A stretch of 25,310 nt of DNA from Neoconidiobolus thromboides FSU 785. Taxonomy: Eukaryota; Entomophthoromycota; Entomophthoromycetes; Entomophthorales; Neoconidiobolaceae. The stretch covers positions 1 through 25,310 of the forward strand of contig MU626514.1 of assembly GCA_025603075.1 (NCBI GenBank). The letters run 5' to 3'. Position 1 is the first letter of the stretch. The number at the start of each line of letters is the position of its first letter. The notes beneath the pieces are model-generated. The model saw nothing but the letters and a program-made list of their open reading frames with translations, was not told the DNA's origin and made no database searches. Position numbers and translations under genes: made by a program. Positions 8,678 through 19,719 of the stretch are shown here, piece by piece.

Positions 8678-11494
8678 TCAAAGCTTTCTTTTCTTTTGAG
8701 TCATTTCTTCTTTAGGTACTTCGGTATGACTAATATCAGAACCATACTCTACATCTTCTTTGGACGTTTCTTCATATGAAGTAAGTTCTGAATCATCTTC
8801 ATACCCATCCAATGCTTCATATAGCTTTCTTGTAATTTTTACCTCTTTTTTACGCCAAACTTCTCGAATTTCTTCCGTTTCTCTATCTTCTATTTTTCCT
8901 TGGCTATTTAATTTACTAGTGTGTGCTTTATCTCTACCATTCCCGTCTTCAAACATTTTCTCATCTATTACTATTCCTTCTTCACTTACTCGCGCTTCTT
9001 CAATTTGTTTCGCCTCTTCATTTATTTGTTCTTCTCTCGTCTTTTCTTCTTTGATTTTCTCTTTCCCTACTTTTCCTCTTTCCACTTCCTTGTCCCTATC
9101 TTCGTTACTGTTTTTGTTTTTTATTTTGAACTGGGGCCTAAACACTCTTTTAAATTCTTTTGTAGGAATCGAAAAAGAGCTGTAGTCAGCATAAGTTGGG
9201 ATAATTGCAGGACAAAACTTGATTGGGTAGTATGTTAGTCCACCTGTCAAAGAATAAATATTGGTGAAGTCCTTATATATAAATACTTTGGATGCACCTG
9301 TTTCTTTGGCCTTAATTAGTATTCTTTTATTAATACACTTTTCACAATTACATTCTTCTTGACACATAAAACAATGCCATTCTTTAAGCTGAGAAATTAA
9401 ATAAGGATCTGTATTCTCTTTAGTAACCAAAACCTTATGACATACTTTGGATTTACATTTGTTACAACTTACTACATCAATCCCTAAATGAATTTCCTTA
9501 CAAGATTTACAGTGCATGTTTCTCTAAATCAAAATAAGTATTAGAACTTCATTAAGAACAGCAACTTACCCCTTTTAATAAGGAATAGTTCTTTAATGCT
9601 ACAGTAAGCGTTGAATGAACATTGGAGTCGTTTTTATATATCATACTAAAATTGAAGTTAGATTTTACTCTTTTATAAAAAAAAACTACTTACTTTGTAT
9701 ATGGTTCATTCAGAACAACTTCGTTGCTTCCATTTTTCTGCAAATAGTTGTTAAGTGTAGAAATAAAGTCATAAGTTTTTTGGCTTACAACTTCTACATT
9801 TTTAACACTTTTAAATTGAATAGATTTCATATTTTTGCATACTCTTCCCATCCCAAGACAGTAAATACAAATTTCATGCCCGATTTCATCCTCGTTCTCA
9901 CATAAACCACAATGAAAATAATGAAGGTAGATATCTGATTTACAAAAATCGCAAACTATGTTGTATTCATAATATGAATCTTCAGCCAAAACAGTTGGTT
10001 TTATTTCTTTAATCGAACGAATGCTGTCATCTTTTATTTCATCTCTGAGTGAATGACAATAAAGCTCTAATAATAATTTATAATCTTCTACAAAATTACT
10101 TAATTTATCTCGGCAATAAGCTCTGATTTTGTTTTTTTTACTCTTTTTCATCCATCTCATCATCTTATTAATCCCATAATCTACCATTCTTTTTGTTTGA
10201 TAGATCTCTGGTTTCAAGATCCTCCGATTAATCAAATTGACTTCTCTGATCGCGTATTTCAACGATTTAGCTGTATTTCTATTCCATGAGTATTTGATAT
10301 TAGCTCCTTTACCAATATTAACGACCTGATGAGCACATAAAGAAGGAACGAGAACAAAATCGCCAAGGGATTGTTCAATAAGCGTTACTTTAAATGGCAT
10401 TTCTAATATTTTATGAACCGGCATACAATAGTTATCTTGATCTAATGAGTAAAACCCCCCTCCATTTTCAGCAAAGAATTTTCGTGCTAATCTCCGATTA
10501 TTTGTGTCAATCATAAACCAAAGGGCTTTACTACCATTTTCACTGCTTACCATAATATTATGACCTAGTGAGCCACAAATATCAAAGTGTGCTGGGGTAT
10601 AAGTACCTTCATATCCAACATAAAGCATCAGATTATCAATTGAATTTTTGTTCATACTATTAAGGTCATTGCATCCTAAATATTGTAAATCAGAAGGAAT
10701 GATTTTATTGATTTTATTCTTCCATTCAAGTGGATACTCGATATCTTTACCGTATAGTAGTGGGGAACTCTTACAAGACTTTTTGCGTTCCATCGATTCA
10801 CAAAATTTAGTGAATGTCATAAATCTATCTTGTTTTTTTTTTAAATCTCGGACTGCAACTTCTATTCAAATGTTTAGTATCACCTATATTCTACATTATC
10901 AATCTTACTAGTGCTTTTCATCTTTTCCTTCAACCAACCCAAACTAAATAGTTTGCTATCAAATCCCTCTAACTTGTGTAAATTCTTAATTACTAATGGT
11001 ATCCCTTGTGTGACTACTTTTTCATCAACTTCATTGAGAATCTTGTCCCAACCTTCTGAAGCGTCAATTGTAAAACCTTCAACAAAGTTAGGATATCTTA
11101 TCAAATTTTCATAGTTATATTCTTCTTCGTCATATTTCATTTCATCTGCATCATTATATTTATTAACTACTTCCTCTAAATTCATTGGTGAAGGATACTG
11201 ACCATTTGCTTGATCAACTAGATTACCTGTATCATTGCTTTTGGTACCTTGTTTCAATGAGATATTTTCCTCATAAACCAAACTGCTATTGTTACTATCT
11301 TCGATTTGAGTTAGTGAACTTGTTTCTTCATTAGATAAAATATCAATATTATAATCCTCAAATTCTTGATTCAATAAATCATTTTGTTGATCAACTGTAT
11401 TTTCAACATTATTGTTTTCACTTTCTTGAGTTAGTGATCCAATTACTTCATCGACTAGATTGTCAGTATTACTATCCTTAATATCTTCGCTCAT
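8678..11494 (-). CDS. JmjC-domain protein with C-terminal zf-4CXXC_R1 zinc finger
   Basis: Probable Fe(II)/2-oxoglutarate-dependent histone lysine demethylase or chromatin regulator, acting in the nucleus. Exons (minus strand): 11494-10909, 10861-9694, 9645-9570, 9523-8678; introns of 47, 48 and 46 nt have GTAAG donors, and the first has a perfect TACTAAC. The joined frame is 891 residues. Order: acidic 20-residue repeats (9-98); a JmjN-less lead-in; JmjC domain (about 165-400) with iron ligands H287, D289 and H363 and the 2-oxoglutarate lysine K307 all present; a Cys/His cluster (C489 to C527); a zf-4CXXC_R1 finger (C615-C673, WHCxxC...CNCEKC); a Glu/Lys coiled-coil stretch (about 740-830); and a basic QKKRKL tail, a likely nuclear signal. 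The start is fixed by an in-frame stop just upstream. Intact ligands argue for an active enzyme; the substrate lysine cannot be told. Confidence 0.88.
11201..11470 (-). repeat. 60-bp coding minisatellite in JmjC gene
   Basis: The N-terminus of the JmjC protein (residues 9-98) consists of about five degenerate 20-residue units, e.g. NTDNLVDEVIGSLTQESENN and NIDILSNEETSSLTQIEDSN. The DNA keeps traces of it: TTGAGTTAGTGA recurs 120 bp apart near 11306 and 11426. The units are acidic and Ser/Thr-rich and probably disordered. Confidence 0.7.
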
Positions 11495-12657
11495 TAAACA
11501 ATTTGTTCAAGCTTGAAAGTCTACCTGATTTTAATTTAAGTTTTCTTCTTTTTACTATAACTCTCTAAACTTCGTCGCTTAAATTCCATCCAATAAAATT
11601 TCATCGATCATAATTTTTGCTTTTATTTTTGCATTTTTAAGAAAATATGGATTTGCACTTTTGTGTAGGATTGTTTGAATAATCTATACTTTTGATTTCT
11701 TATAACTTGACCAATATTAAATAAAATTAGTAATCTTCAAAGTGCAATAAACTTTAAATACTGATATGCTATCAACTATATAAAGTTTTATTTCATAATT
11801 GTGTTTTTAGAATATTGGAACTAAAGTTAGTCTATTATAAAAATTGTCTTCTTCACCTTAGATTTACAAAAGTATTTAGATTTGAGCTATCTTTTAAGGA
11901 TTGTATAATTCAGCTAACATCTAAGTAAACTGTAGTATCAAAGCATTGAAATCAATATAAGGTTAAGTACAAGAACTATTGTAGTAAGCCAAAGCTATGA
12001 AAAATGCTTAAAATTTTAAATCTTAAATAGACGTTCTTTATTCAGAGTTATAAACTTTGCATCACAGCATTACTATGTAGTTTTTTTATTCAGGTATGCC
12101 TGTTATATATATTGAGATATACATAGCATTATTTGCAAAAACTCGTTTTAAGTATCTAATTAAGTAATATATAAAAAAGCTGTTTAAAAGTTATAATCTA
12201 ATTAAAGTTGTTATTATAAAAATATATACTTTATTAAATAGATTATGTTGTCAGGCTGAAAAAAAGATATTAAGCTTTACAATAAATAGGCACAGAACGG
12301 ACAAATTTTTAACCAATAAAAACACGAAGAAAATAAGGGATAAAATTCAGTCCAATAAAATAGAATTGAGATATATATAGAACATAGTAACTCTTTTCAT
12401 TATATAAGCAATATCCGAGGGTTTTTATATAGCTTTTAGTTTTAGGGTTAACAAGAATGTCAAAAACAATACTGATATCACAAATTTATCATTAGAATTA
12501 AACATTAGCCTTTGTTATAAATTACAAAAACCCAGAATTATAGATATTAAACCACAAAAATCATTACATCATAAGCTAATACTATTGTGCATAACCCCGG
12601 TTTACTCAAGTTACTTGCAGAAATTTAATTTTATTACTTAAAATTGTTAAGAATAAT

Positions 12658-12705
12658 TTATGAATAAAATTATGAATAAAATTATGAATAAAATTATGAG
12701 TAAAA
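12658..12705. repeat. 12-bp tandem repeat (ATGAATAAAATT)
   Basis: About four copies of ATGAATAAAATT in a row, the last one diverged (ATGAGTAAAAGG), 280-330 bp before the Asn-rich gene. Confidence 0.85.
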
Positions 12706-12756
12706 GGAACTAAATAAAATACAGAAAAATAATTTTGGCTATACACAAATAGTTTT

Positions 12757-12800
12757 GCTTTTAATCCTTTTAATGCTTTTAATGCTTTTAATGCTTTTTA
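12757..12800. repeat. 9-bp tandem repeat (TTTTAATGC)
   Basis: Four and a half copies of TTTTAATGC, the first diverged to TTTTAATCC, about 190-230 bp upstream of the Asn-rich gene. Confidence 0.85.
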
Positions 12801-12986
12801 TACTCTACTACTTGATAACCCTATTTGTTATTTGTATAATAAACTAAATTACTATATACTCAAGGGCTTTATCTGAATCTGATACTGAGAGTAGTTTAAA
12901 ACCCAATTTGAAGTCTATTTACTAAATCAAAAAAGTTGAGCCAACTGTTGAAGAATAAAAATCCAAATTTCTGTAACCTGATTTAA

Positions 12987-15900
12987 ATGAACCAATTTAA
13001 ATTAAGAAAAAGTAAGTTTGATTTTTTTAAATTTAAAATGAGTGCCGAAAATCCGATTGATTCAAAGATTGGACCTAAGGGTAACTTAAATCAATTTAAA
13101 TTAAACCAGGCTGAAGGCGTCCATGTTACTGGTTCTACTACAGTGAGTGATAACAGTATATCAGATGTTTCAAACAGTATAATTGAAGTGAAATCAGTGT
13201 CTGAAATAGTCCCAGGAGCGGCTGAAGAAACAACTGAAAACAGCGCTGAGAAGGAATATAGTCATATACAAAAAGCTGCTATACATGCATCTGAAGCTTA
13301 TATTGGGACTTCAAAGAGAATTGGGAGCAAGATTCCTGAAATAGTGTCAACTGCTAACTGGGAAGGTGAGGTAGCTAATGAGATCGTTGTTGATGATATT
13401 GGTCTAAATAATGAGAATGGAGGCGAATTAAGAAAGAAAGAAATGGATGATAGTAGTAGTTCTAGTTTTTATAATTATAATAATCATTCTAACGGCTTTA
13501 ATCAAAAAGAAATTTTTATTTCTGAAAGCAGAGATATTAATGATATTAATGAAAAAAGAGAAGATAAAACGGGTAATATTTATATACTTTTTATTTTGCT
13601 AGGTATTAATTTATAATTTGATTAGATCACGAAAATAATGGACGGAGTGGTATCGAAGCTTCTAATTGTTCAGCCTCTAATTTAAAGGATTTATCTGATA
13701 CATCTTCAATGAATAATACAATTGGTGAAAGTTTCGCAATTTCTGGAACCGATGCGTTTGCTTCCATGCTTGTAGAAAGTATGGGCAATAATAGATTCAA
13801 AGACCAAAAAAATTCATCTCATATTGAGGATATTGATAGTAACTCTACATTAGGTATTGATCAAAATGTTATCAATAAAAACACGAAAGTAGTCAATGGG
13901 TTAAGCGATGGAACAAAAGAAAAAGAAAAAATAGAAGAAAGGTTAAATAATTCCAGTGAATCATGTAGATCTATCAAAGAGTTAGAAGGAATTTTAAACC
14001 ATGGATTGAGAGATTCATTTTCCCTTAATGATTTTGATGTGTTTAAAAATACACATTTGCAGCGGGAAAATGCCAAGAGATCCAAAAATGGTCCAGGAGT
14101 TTTTGATTCTACTGCTATTTCCTCTAAATCAGATGATATTGAAGATGGTGTTGGCGATGCAGGTAAATATAAATCAAACGCTTTATATTAAAATCCAATA
14201 ACTAATTTTAAATAGAATTGGAAGGTAAGGTTTCTAACAGTACTAAGACTTCAAAAGATTCCGAATCTTTAAATCTTGATTGTAGTCAATCATTGAAATC
14301 AAAATCAGATTATACTTTAATTAAGGAAGATGAACCGGCTAAATTGAAGGAAAAAGCGGATATTCAAGAAGTAATTGATAAAAATGATATTAATCAAAGT
14401 GGCTCAAGTGATATTGATTTGGATGAGAATGATAAATCAATAATCAATAAAATAAATGAAGGCAACTATTTTAATAAACTTAATGATTTTATTGGACATG
14501 AGATTATGCAAAATAAAATAAACAATCAAAATCAGAATTGTAATAAAGATATTAAAGGGGGTGACTTAAACTTATCTATTTTAAATAATATGGAGAAATC
14601 CGCTTTTGATAACTATGATGGGCAGAATAATAACGTAAATAGTATTGAACAAAATACTAAAGCAATTAATCATGAGAATGATATGGTTAAGATTACTAAT
14701 GAAAATGGTAAGTATATGTTATCTTCAATAACAATTATAATAATAAAAGATAGGCTATAATAAACATGAAACTATGAATAACCAGTTGTATGATGATGAA
14801 GGTGAAGTATATCTCAAGTTAAATGGTAATTTTAGTTACACTATATAAAAAACATCAATTTATAAGAATATATAGATTCTGACGAAAAGTCAAATAATAG
14901 CTCACCAAATGAAACTAGTCAAAATAATTCATTAAATGGAATGCATCATATATCCTATACACAAGAGGAATCAGGAAAGCATGATAATGCTGTTGAAATT
15001 ACTGAATTAATAGATGACTTAACAACAAATTTATTTACATTTAATGAAGACGCGATCTTTAAATCTGTATTAAAGGTAGATGAACCATCTAATCCAAATA
15101 ATATTTTAGATGCTATTGAAGAGGTTTTCGATGAAAACCATGATAGGGAGAATAAATTTACTAATGGCAAAAACGAAAATATTGATAGTGAAAATGAACT
15201 TTTAACTGAATTAATTTCAGATTATGATGGCGCAAATCATTTGGATAATGGAGCCCATCATCCATCACATGTCCAAAAAATAGAATATCAATGTAATGAG
15301 GAGGAGAACCACAATGTTGATACTCAATTTATTAATAATTGTTATAACGATGAATATCATTTTCATGGTTATGTGGCATCTAGCGAGAATGATAGTAATG
15401 GTTTTGCTAAAAAATCATCAACTATGACACCAACAATAGCTAATCAAAATGATTATGCAATTGACCCAGTAGAAGATGTGTTTGCAGAAGAAAGTGAAAA
15501 TGATAGTGTTAAGGATTTTTATGATAATGAATTAAATAGAAATTTCATAAAAATTCAAATGGATAATAAAGATGAAGAATCATTATGGGATAGCCAACAA
15601 AATGAGATAAGCCCAGATGATAGCAGTACTTGGAATAGGATTTCAAAGGAAAACAAAAGTAATAATAAAGTCAATGATAAAGCTAAAAAAATAGTTTTAG
15701 AGGAATCAAATCAAAACCAAAGAGAAGAGTGGCGTAAATTAAGCAAGTCATCCTCGAAAGTAAGTAATAACGGTGTAGTTAGTAGGTTAACTACAAAATG
15801 GGTGGATGGAATAAAAGAAGAAGATCATAATGAAGTAAACTTTGATGTGCCAGGTGAAAGTTGGAAAACATATTTGGAATGGATTATAGCCAACAAAGAT

Positions 15901-17214
15901 AAAGACATAAAAGATCCATCAATAGCAGATCAAACTATATTAAGTGATGTCGAAGATGAATGGAAAGATAGACCAAGGAGCTTTTCTGATTTTTGTGTTA
16001 GATCGTGGTCTAGTGGTAGTCAAAATGAGGAGTATTATGAAGATGATGAAAGATCCGAAAGAAAAGGCAAAAAGGAATTATACGAAGGAAATGGGCATAC
16101 AAACAAAAGTTCATATAAGGTAATAGCAATTTGATTATTTATACTAGTGATAACGATTATATAGGAATCTGACAATAAAGGACTGAAAGAAATCTCAGAT
16201 GAAGAATTAGGATCGAACTCAAGCTCAAAGCAAGAATCAAATCCCACCATACAATCGGGGAATTATAGTAGTTCATTTTTAGAACTTTTAACTGAACAGA
16301 AAGAATTTGATGACAAAAAGTTAGATTGCTTTGATAAAAATTCCGATACCCATGCAAAACATGTTGATAATAGTTTGAATGATTTTTCAAACAATGTTGT
16401 AAATCCAAACTCTATTTCAGTATTACTAGAAGACAATGATAACAATATCAATAATAATTATAATAAAGGCAATGATGATGGTGTTAACGATAATGCAAAT
16501 AATATCAGCAGTAATAGTGATAATGTCACCAATGGCAATACGAGTAATAATATCAGTAATGACAAAGAGATTGAAGATTTATTAAACTCAATCAATTCAG
16601 TAAATTTAACGCATATTAAACCATCAGTGCCAACCATGAATTTAAAACGTGGGCAAAGTGAGACATCGAATGGCAGTAATAAAAGTACAAACCATGGCTC
16701 TAATGAATTCATTGATTTCAAAACCAATTCAGCAATTCATTATAGTAATGAAGTATTAAATAAATCCAAAAGAGGGGAAGATAATGACAACGAGCTATTA
16801 AAAGCAAAAAGACAAGCCACTGAATTATGCAGTAGTAAATCAGCCCAAATATTTAAGAATAATAATGAAGAGTTGAATAAAATCCCATCAATTTTAACAT
16901 CAAATAGAAAAATCAAATCCGTTTTACAATTTGATTTACTTAGAGTATCAAATAACAAAGATGATAGTAATAAACCAAGTTCTCAAATTAATGGTATTGA
17001 TATTGGCCAAAAAGTGGAAACAAATAGTGAATGCGAAAGTCGAATTAAAATTGTATACTTTGACACTCCAAATGGCCCACAAAAATTTGTATGGGACTTG
17101 ATTTATAATCCATATTATTTATTAAGAGAATTCTGTACCAAAAACAATATCAATAATGAACATTATTTTGATGGTTTATTATTTTACCTTAATCAGTTTC
17201 AAAAAAATTATTAA
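12987..17214 (+). CDS. Large Asn/Asp/Ser-rich protein with folded C-terminal segment
   Basis: Six exons: 12987-13572, 13626-14162, 14216-14707, 14754-14825, 14876-16119, 16165-17214. Introns are 53, 53, 46, 50 and 45 nt. All junctions keep the frame, giving 1,326 residues. Most of the protein is disordered Asn/Asp/Ser/Glu/Lys sequence; poly-Asn-like stretches peak at about 1070-1110. Two parts look conserved or folded: a Trp-containing segment in exon 5 (about 845-960, with TKWVDGI, WKTYLEWI, SFCVRSW-like spots) and the last 60 residues (about 1268-1326), two beta-strand-like stretches then NPYYLLREFCTKNNI and a helix. The latter recalls PFU-type ubiquitin-binding domains, but this is a weak inference. 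There is no signal peptide. The start is uncertain: TAA precedes ATG 12987 directly, but ATG 13038 has the better context. Not recognised; function unknown. Confidence 0.8.
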
Positions 17215-18487
17215 AGCTAACCAATATTTGCCAAACTATGAGTTATCATCTTTTGATATTGTTTTAATATTGGCTATACTATAAATTGAGTTTTAGATGC
17301 CTTTAGTATTGATCTTTATTTGTTTAAAATTTGAATGAATTAATTTTTTGAATTAGAATTCCTGATTTCAAGATTATCTCTAGTAAAAAATAAAATTATC
17401 AAGTACTTCATTTAATAAGTACTTCCTGAAATCTTTAGTTTAGTTTTTATTTCACACCTAAATAACAGTTTTTGTTTTTAGTCTATGTTGAACTGACAAC
17501 ATTAAACATCTAAATAACCTTATTCAAAGTTTCCTATGCAGTTTACAAGCAACGATTTACTTGTACTTTTTTTCTCTTCGTGCTGTATATTGAAATCATG
17601 CTTCCTTTAGCAATAAAGAACAATACAACAAAAAAGGATATAAAAATCAACTCTATAGGTGAGATGTTATATAGTCATTTGCTTGACAATTTATTGTAGT
17701 AAAGATTTCAACCCTTTGCTTTCAATTAGATAAATTATTCAATAATTAAAATCAAAGTTGACAATTTTGACAAGTAGATTTTGAAACATTGTTTATATGA
17801 AATCGTTGTCATTTTTCACATATATCCTTGAAAAACTAGTTTAAATAAAAATTTCACTTATAATATACATTTGTGTTCTGTTTAAGCTGAATTATGTTAT
17901 TAGTTATTGAATATCCATTTATTTCAATACTCCACACAAAGATCTTTAAAGTAATTTTAGTTTAATGAAATCAAGTCTTTTGATTTCTTTTATTATTCAT
18001 GAATACTATTAAAATTTAGGAAGGTATCAAGACATATTTAGACCAGCCCTTTAGCTAATGCTTGAACTTATTGATCTCTTATATCATGTAGTTTAAGCAT
18101 TTCTGGCTATATCAGTTTAATTCAAAATTATATAGATTGACTTTTAATTATTATAAACCTTTTAAGAATTCTTATTCCATCATAAGTACGATATATTATA
18201 AAATGTCTACCTAAAAAAGTCATTGTCAAGTTTTATAGAATATGAAATTTTCTGCAATGCAATTTATTAATATTGTTATTTTTGTTAATAACCAAAATTA
18301 GTATATTTTTTAATAAATTAAAAATTAATTGTAAAAAATCGCAACAAAAAAAGAACCAATAAATGGAACTAATAAAGAAAATCTCAAGTAATAATTGGCC
18401 ATAAACGCTCAACTCCAAATAAAGCAATTGCCATTAACTTGCTCATCCGAGATCAATGTATTGTAATAACAATTCCAAGAACACCTT
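17215..18487. other. 1.3-kb AT-rich intergenic stretch
   Basis: Nothing supported on either strand. A 64-codon hydrophobic open frame on the minus strand (18233-18427) looks composition-driven. Confidence 0.5.
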
Positions 18488-18494
18488 TATAAAT
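18488..18494 (+). promoter_or_regulatory. TATA box of the secreted-protein gene
   Basis: TATAAAT lies about 67-73 bp before the ATG at 18561, followed by a CA-rich leader (CAAAAACAACAACC), a pattern common in well-expressed fungal genes. Confidence 0.55.
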
Positions 18495-18560
18495 CAAAAA
18501 CAACAACCATTTCCTCAAACTCATTTGTTCTTTTTTAAATAATATTAACAGTAAAATAAG

Positions 18561-18974
18561 ATGAAACTAAACCTTTTGATAAGCGTGCTTAGTAGTATGA
18601 TAATCATGGGCACCATAGAGTGCCGAGCCGTTGATAATGAAATGATGGTCAAGAGAGATGGTATGTTATCGAATCTTTTACGTGGCCTTGGCCATAAGTT
18701 ACATGTTCGGGAAATGTTAAATAAACTACATCTTTTAAAGAGAGACAACGATGGTGATGATGAGGATAAAAGTGATGAAGATAAAAAAGAGGATAAAAAA
18801 GAAGATAAGGATGAAGATAAGAAAGAAGACAAGAAGGTTGAGGTCAAGAAAGATGAAAATAAATCAAAAAATGGAGCTAAATTGTTTAAAGGAAGTTCCA
18901 GTGAAACCACTTTAGCTGGAAGCTCTGCTCTACTTCCTATTGCTCTCGCTGCTATCTATAATGTTAGATATTAA
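18561..18974 (+). CDS. Small secreted protein, Kex2-type sites and GPI-anchor signal
   Basis: Single exon, 137 residues, family not recognised. Residues 1-23 form a signal peptide (hydrophobic core 5-19, likely cleavage after CRA). Lys-Arg pairs at 31-32 and 60-61 are typical Kex2 protease sites. They enclose a 27-residue cationic segment (33-59; starts DGMLSNLLRGLG) whose Leu/Met/Val residues recur every three to four positions, i.e. an amphipathic helix. Residues 62-104 are a highly charged Asp/Glu/Lys stretch built on KKED. The end (105-137) has a small-residue site (GSSS, 111-114), spacer and weakly hydrophobic tail ALLPIALAAI, as in GPI-anchor signals. The protein is thus predicted to pass the Golgi, be cut, and leave a charged stub on membrane or wall. 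The liberated segment could be a signalling or membrane-active peptide or just a propeptide; the sequence does not decide. Confidence 0.75.
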   Translation: MKLNLLISVLSSMIIMGTIECRAVDNEMMVKRDGMLSNLLRGLGHKLHVREMLNKLHLLKRDNDGDDEDKSDEDKKEDKKEDKDEDKKEDKKVEVKKDENKSKNGAKLFKGSSSETTLAGSSALLPIALAAIYNVRY

Positions 18975-19253
18975 ACCCTTTGTATCTATTTAATATCAAT
19001 TAATAAACCTAAACTTTTACTGATTTTTATGACGAGTTTTTGTTTAGATAGTAGAGTAACCATATACATTTATAAATAAAATTATTCAAAAATTAATAGC
19101 TATCTAATATTTATAAAATTGATTTGATAGTTTATCCTGGCTTATAGATGTAACCAGAGTATTTTCATATTAAGTCTATTAAGTTATTCCAATATTAACA
19201 ATACACCGGCAGCTATATATTTAAACGTAACTGTAAAGCTGTATAATATAATA
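18975..19253. other. Spacer with 3' end of secreted-protein gene
   Basis: AT-rich. AATAAA at about 19000 could be the polyadenylation positioning signal of the 18561 transcript. Confidence 0.4.
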
Positions 19254-19355
19254 AATGAGGATGTTTTTTGGTTTCATTACTTTTCCATCTTTTAAGCACT
19301 ATTTGAGTGGAAAATTTGTTAGTAAAATTCTTAAACACGAAAATATATCCCTGAA
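19254..19355 (+). mobile_element. MITE copy 6 (well preserved core)
   Basis: Forward copy: TGAGGATGTTTTTTGGTTTC at the left, CCATCTTTTAAGCACTATTT at the centre, then GAGTGGAAAATTTGTTAG and AAAATATATCCCTGA at the right. The core is close to copy 1, but the terminal bases and flanking TA have mutated. Confidence 0.75.
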
Positions 19356-19719
19356 CGTTTATTTTAAATAATCGTCTTAAATATACAATACTTTATTTTG
19401 AGATAGTTTTCAGTGATTTGTTTTGTTGTGCTATCATCTTCAAATTTTATTAAATTTTGTTACTCATTAGTTTAACAAAGACCACAGATATCCTTTGCAG
19501 GTTGCTAACCTTCAGCTTTCATTACTCTACATAATTATTTCAAAAAGTACTTAAATATAAAGGTTTACAAGAGTTAAAAAAAATCAGTCATTAAGTAGAA
19601 TCATACCAATTAAAACAAATGCTATCTGATTTTGGTTGGTAGACAAATAAAATCAAAATTTAAGGAAAATTGTTTTTTGTATTTTAGTCTTTAGTTCTTT
19701 AGTATATAGCTAAATAACT

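Larger units (their letters stand above)
11495..12986. other. 1.5-kb divergent intergenic region
   Basis: The promoter region shared by the minus-strand JmjC gene and the plus-strand Asn-rich gene. No ORF is supported. It carries CCAAT-type motifs (for example near 11590, 12314 and 12352) and two tandem repeats at 12658-12705 and 12757-12800. Confidence 0.5.

Noticed and set aside
8760-9238. Two plus-strand open frames of 105-141 codons
   Set aside because: They are the antisense of the Glu/Lys-rich part of the JmjC gene, which produces Ser/Phe/Leu-rich shadows.
13573-16164. Reading the Asn-rich region as five separate genes
   Set aside because: The gaps between the open frames are all 45-53 nt with proper donor and acceptor sites, and joining them gives one continuous frame of 1,326 codons.
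18233-18427. 64-codon hydrophobic frame divergent from the secreted-protein gene
   Set aside because: Composition-driven Leu/Ile/Phe/Asn sequence without a signal or family resemblance.
18545-18910. 121-codon minus-strand frame rich in Ser/Leu/Phe
   Set aside because: Exact antisense of the KKED-rich secreted-protein gene, which has a signal peptide and a TATA box on the plus strand.
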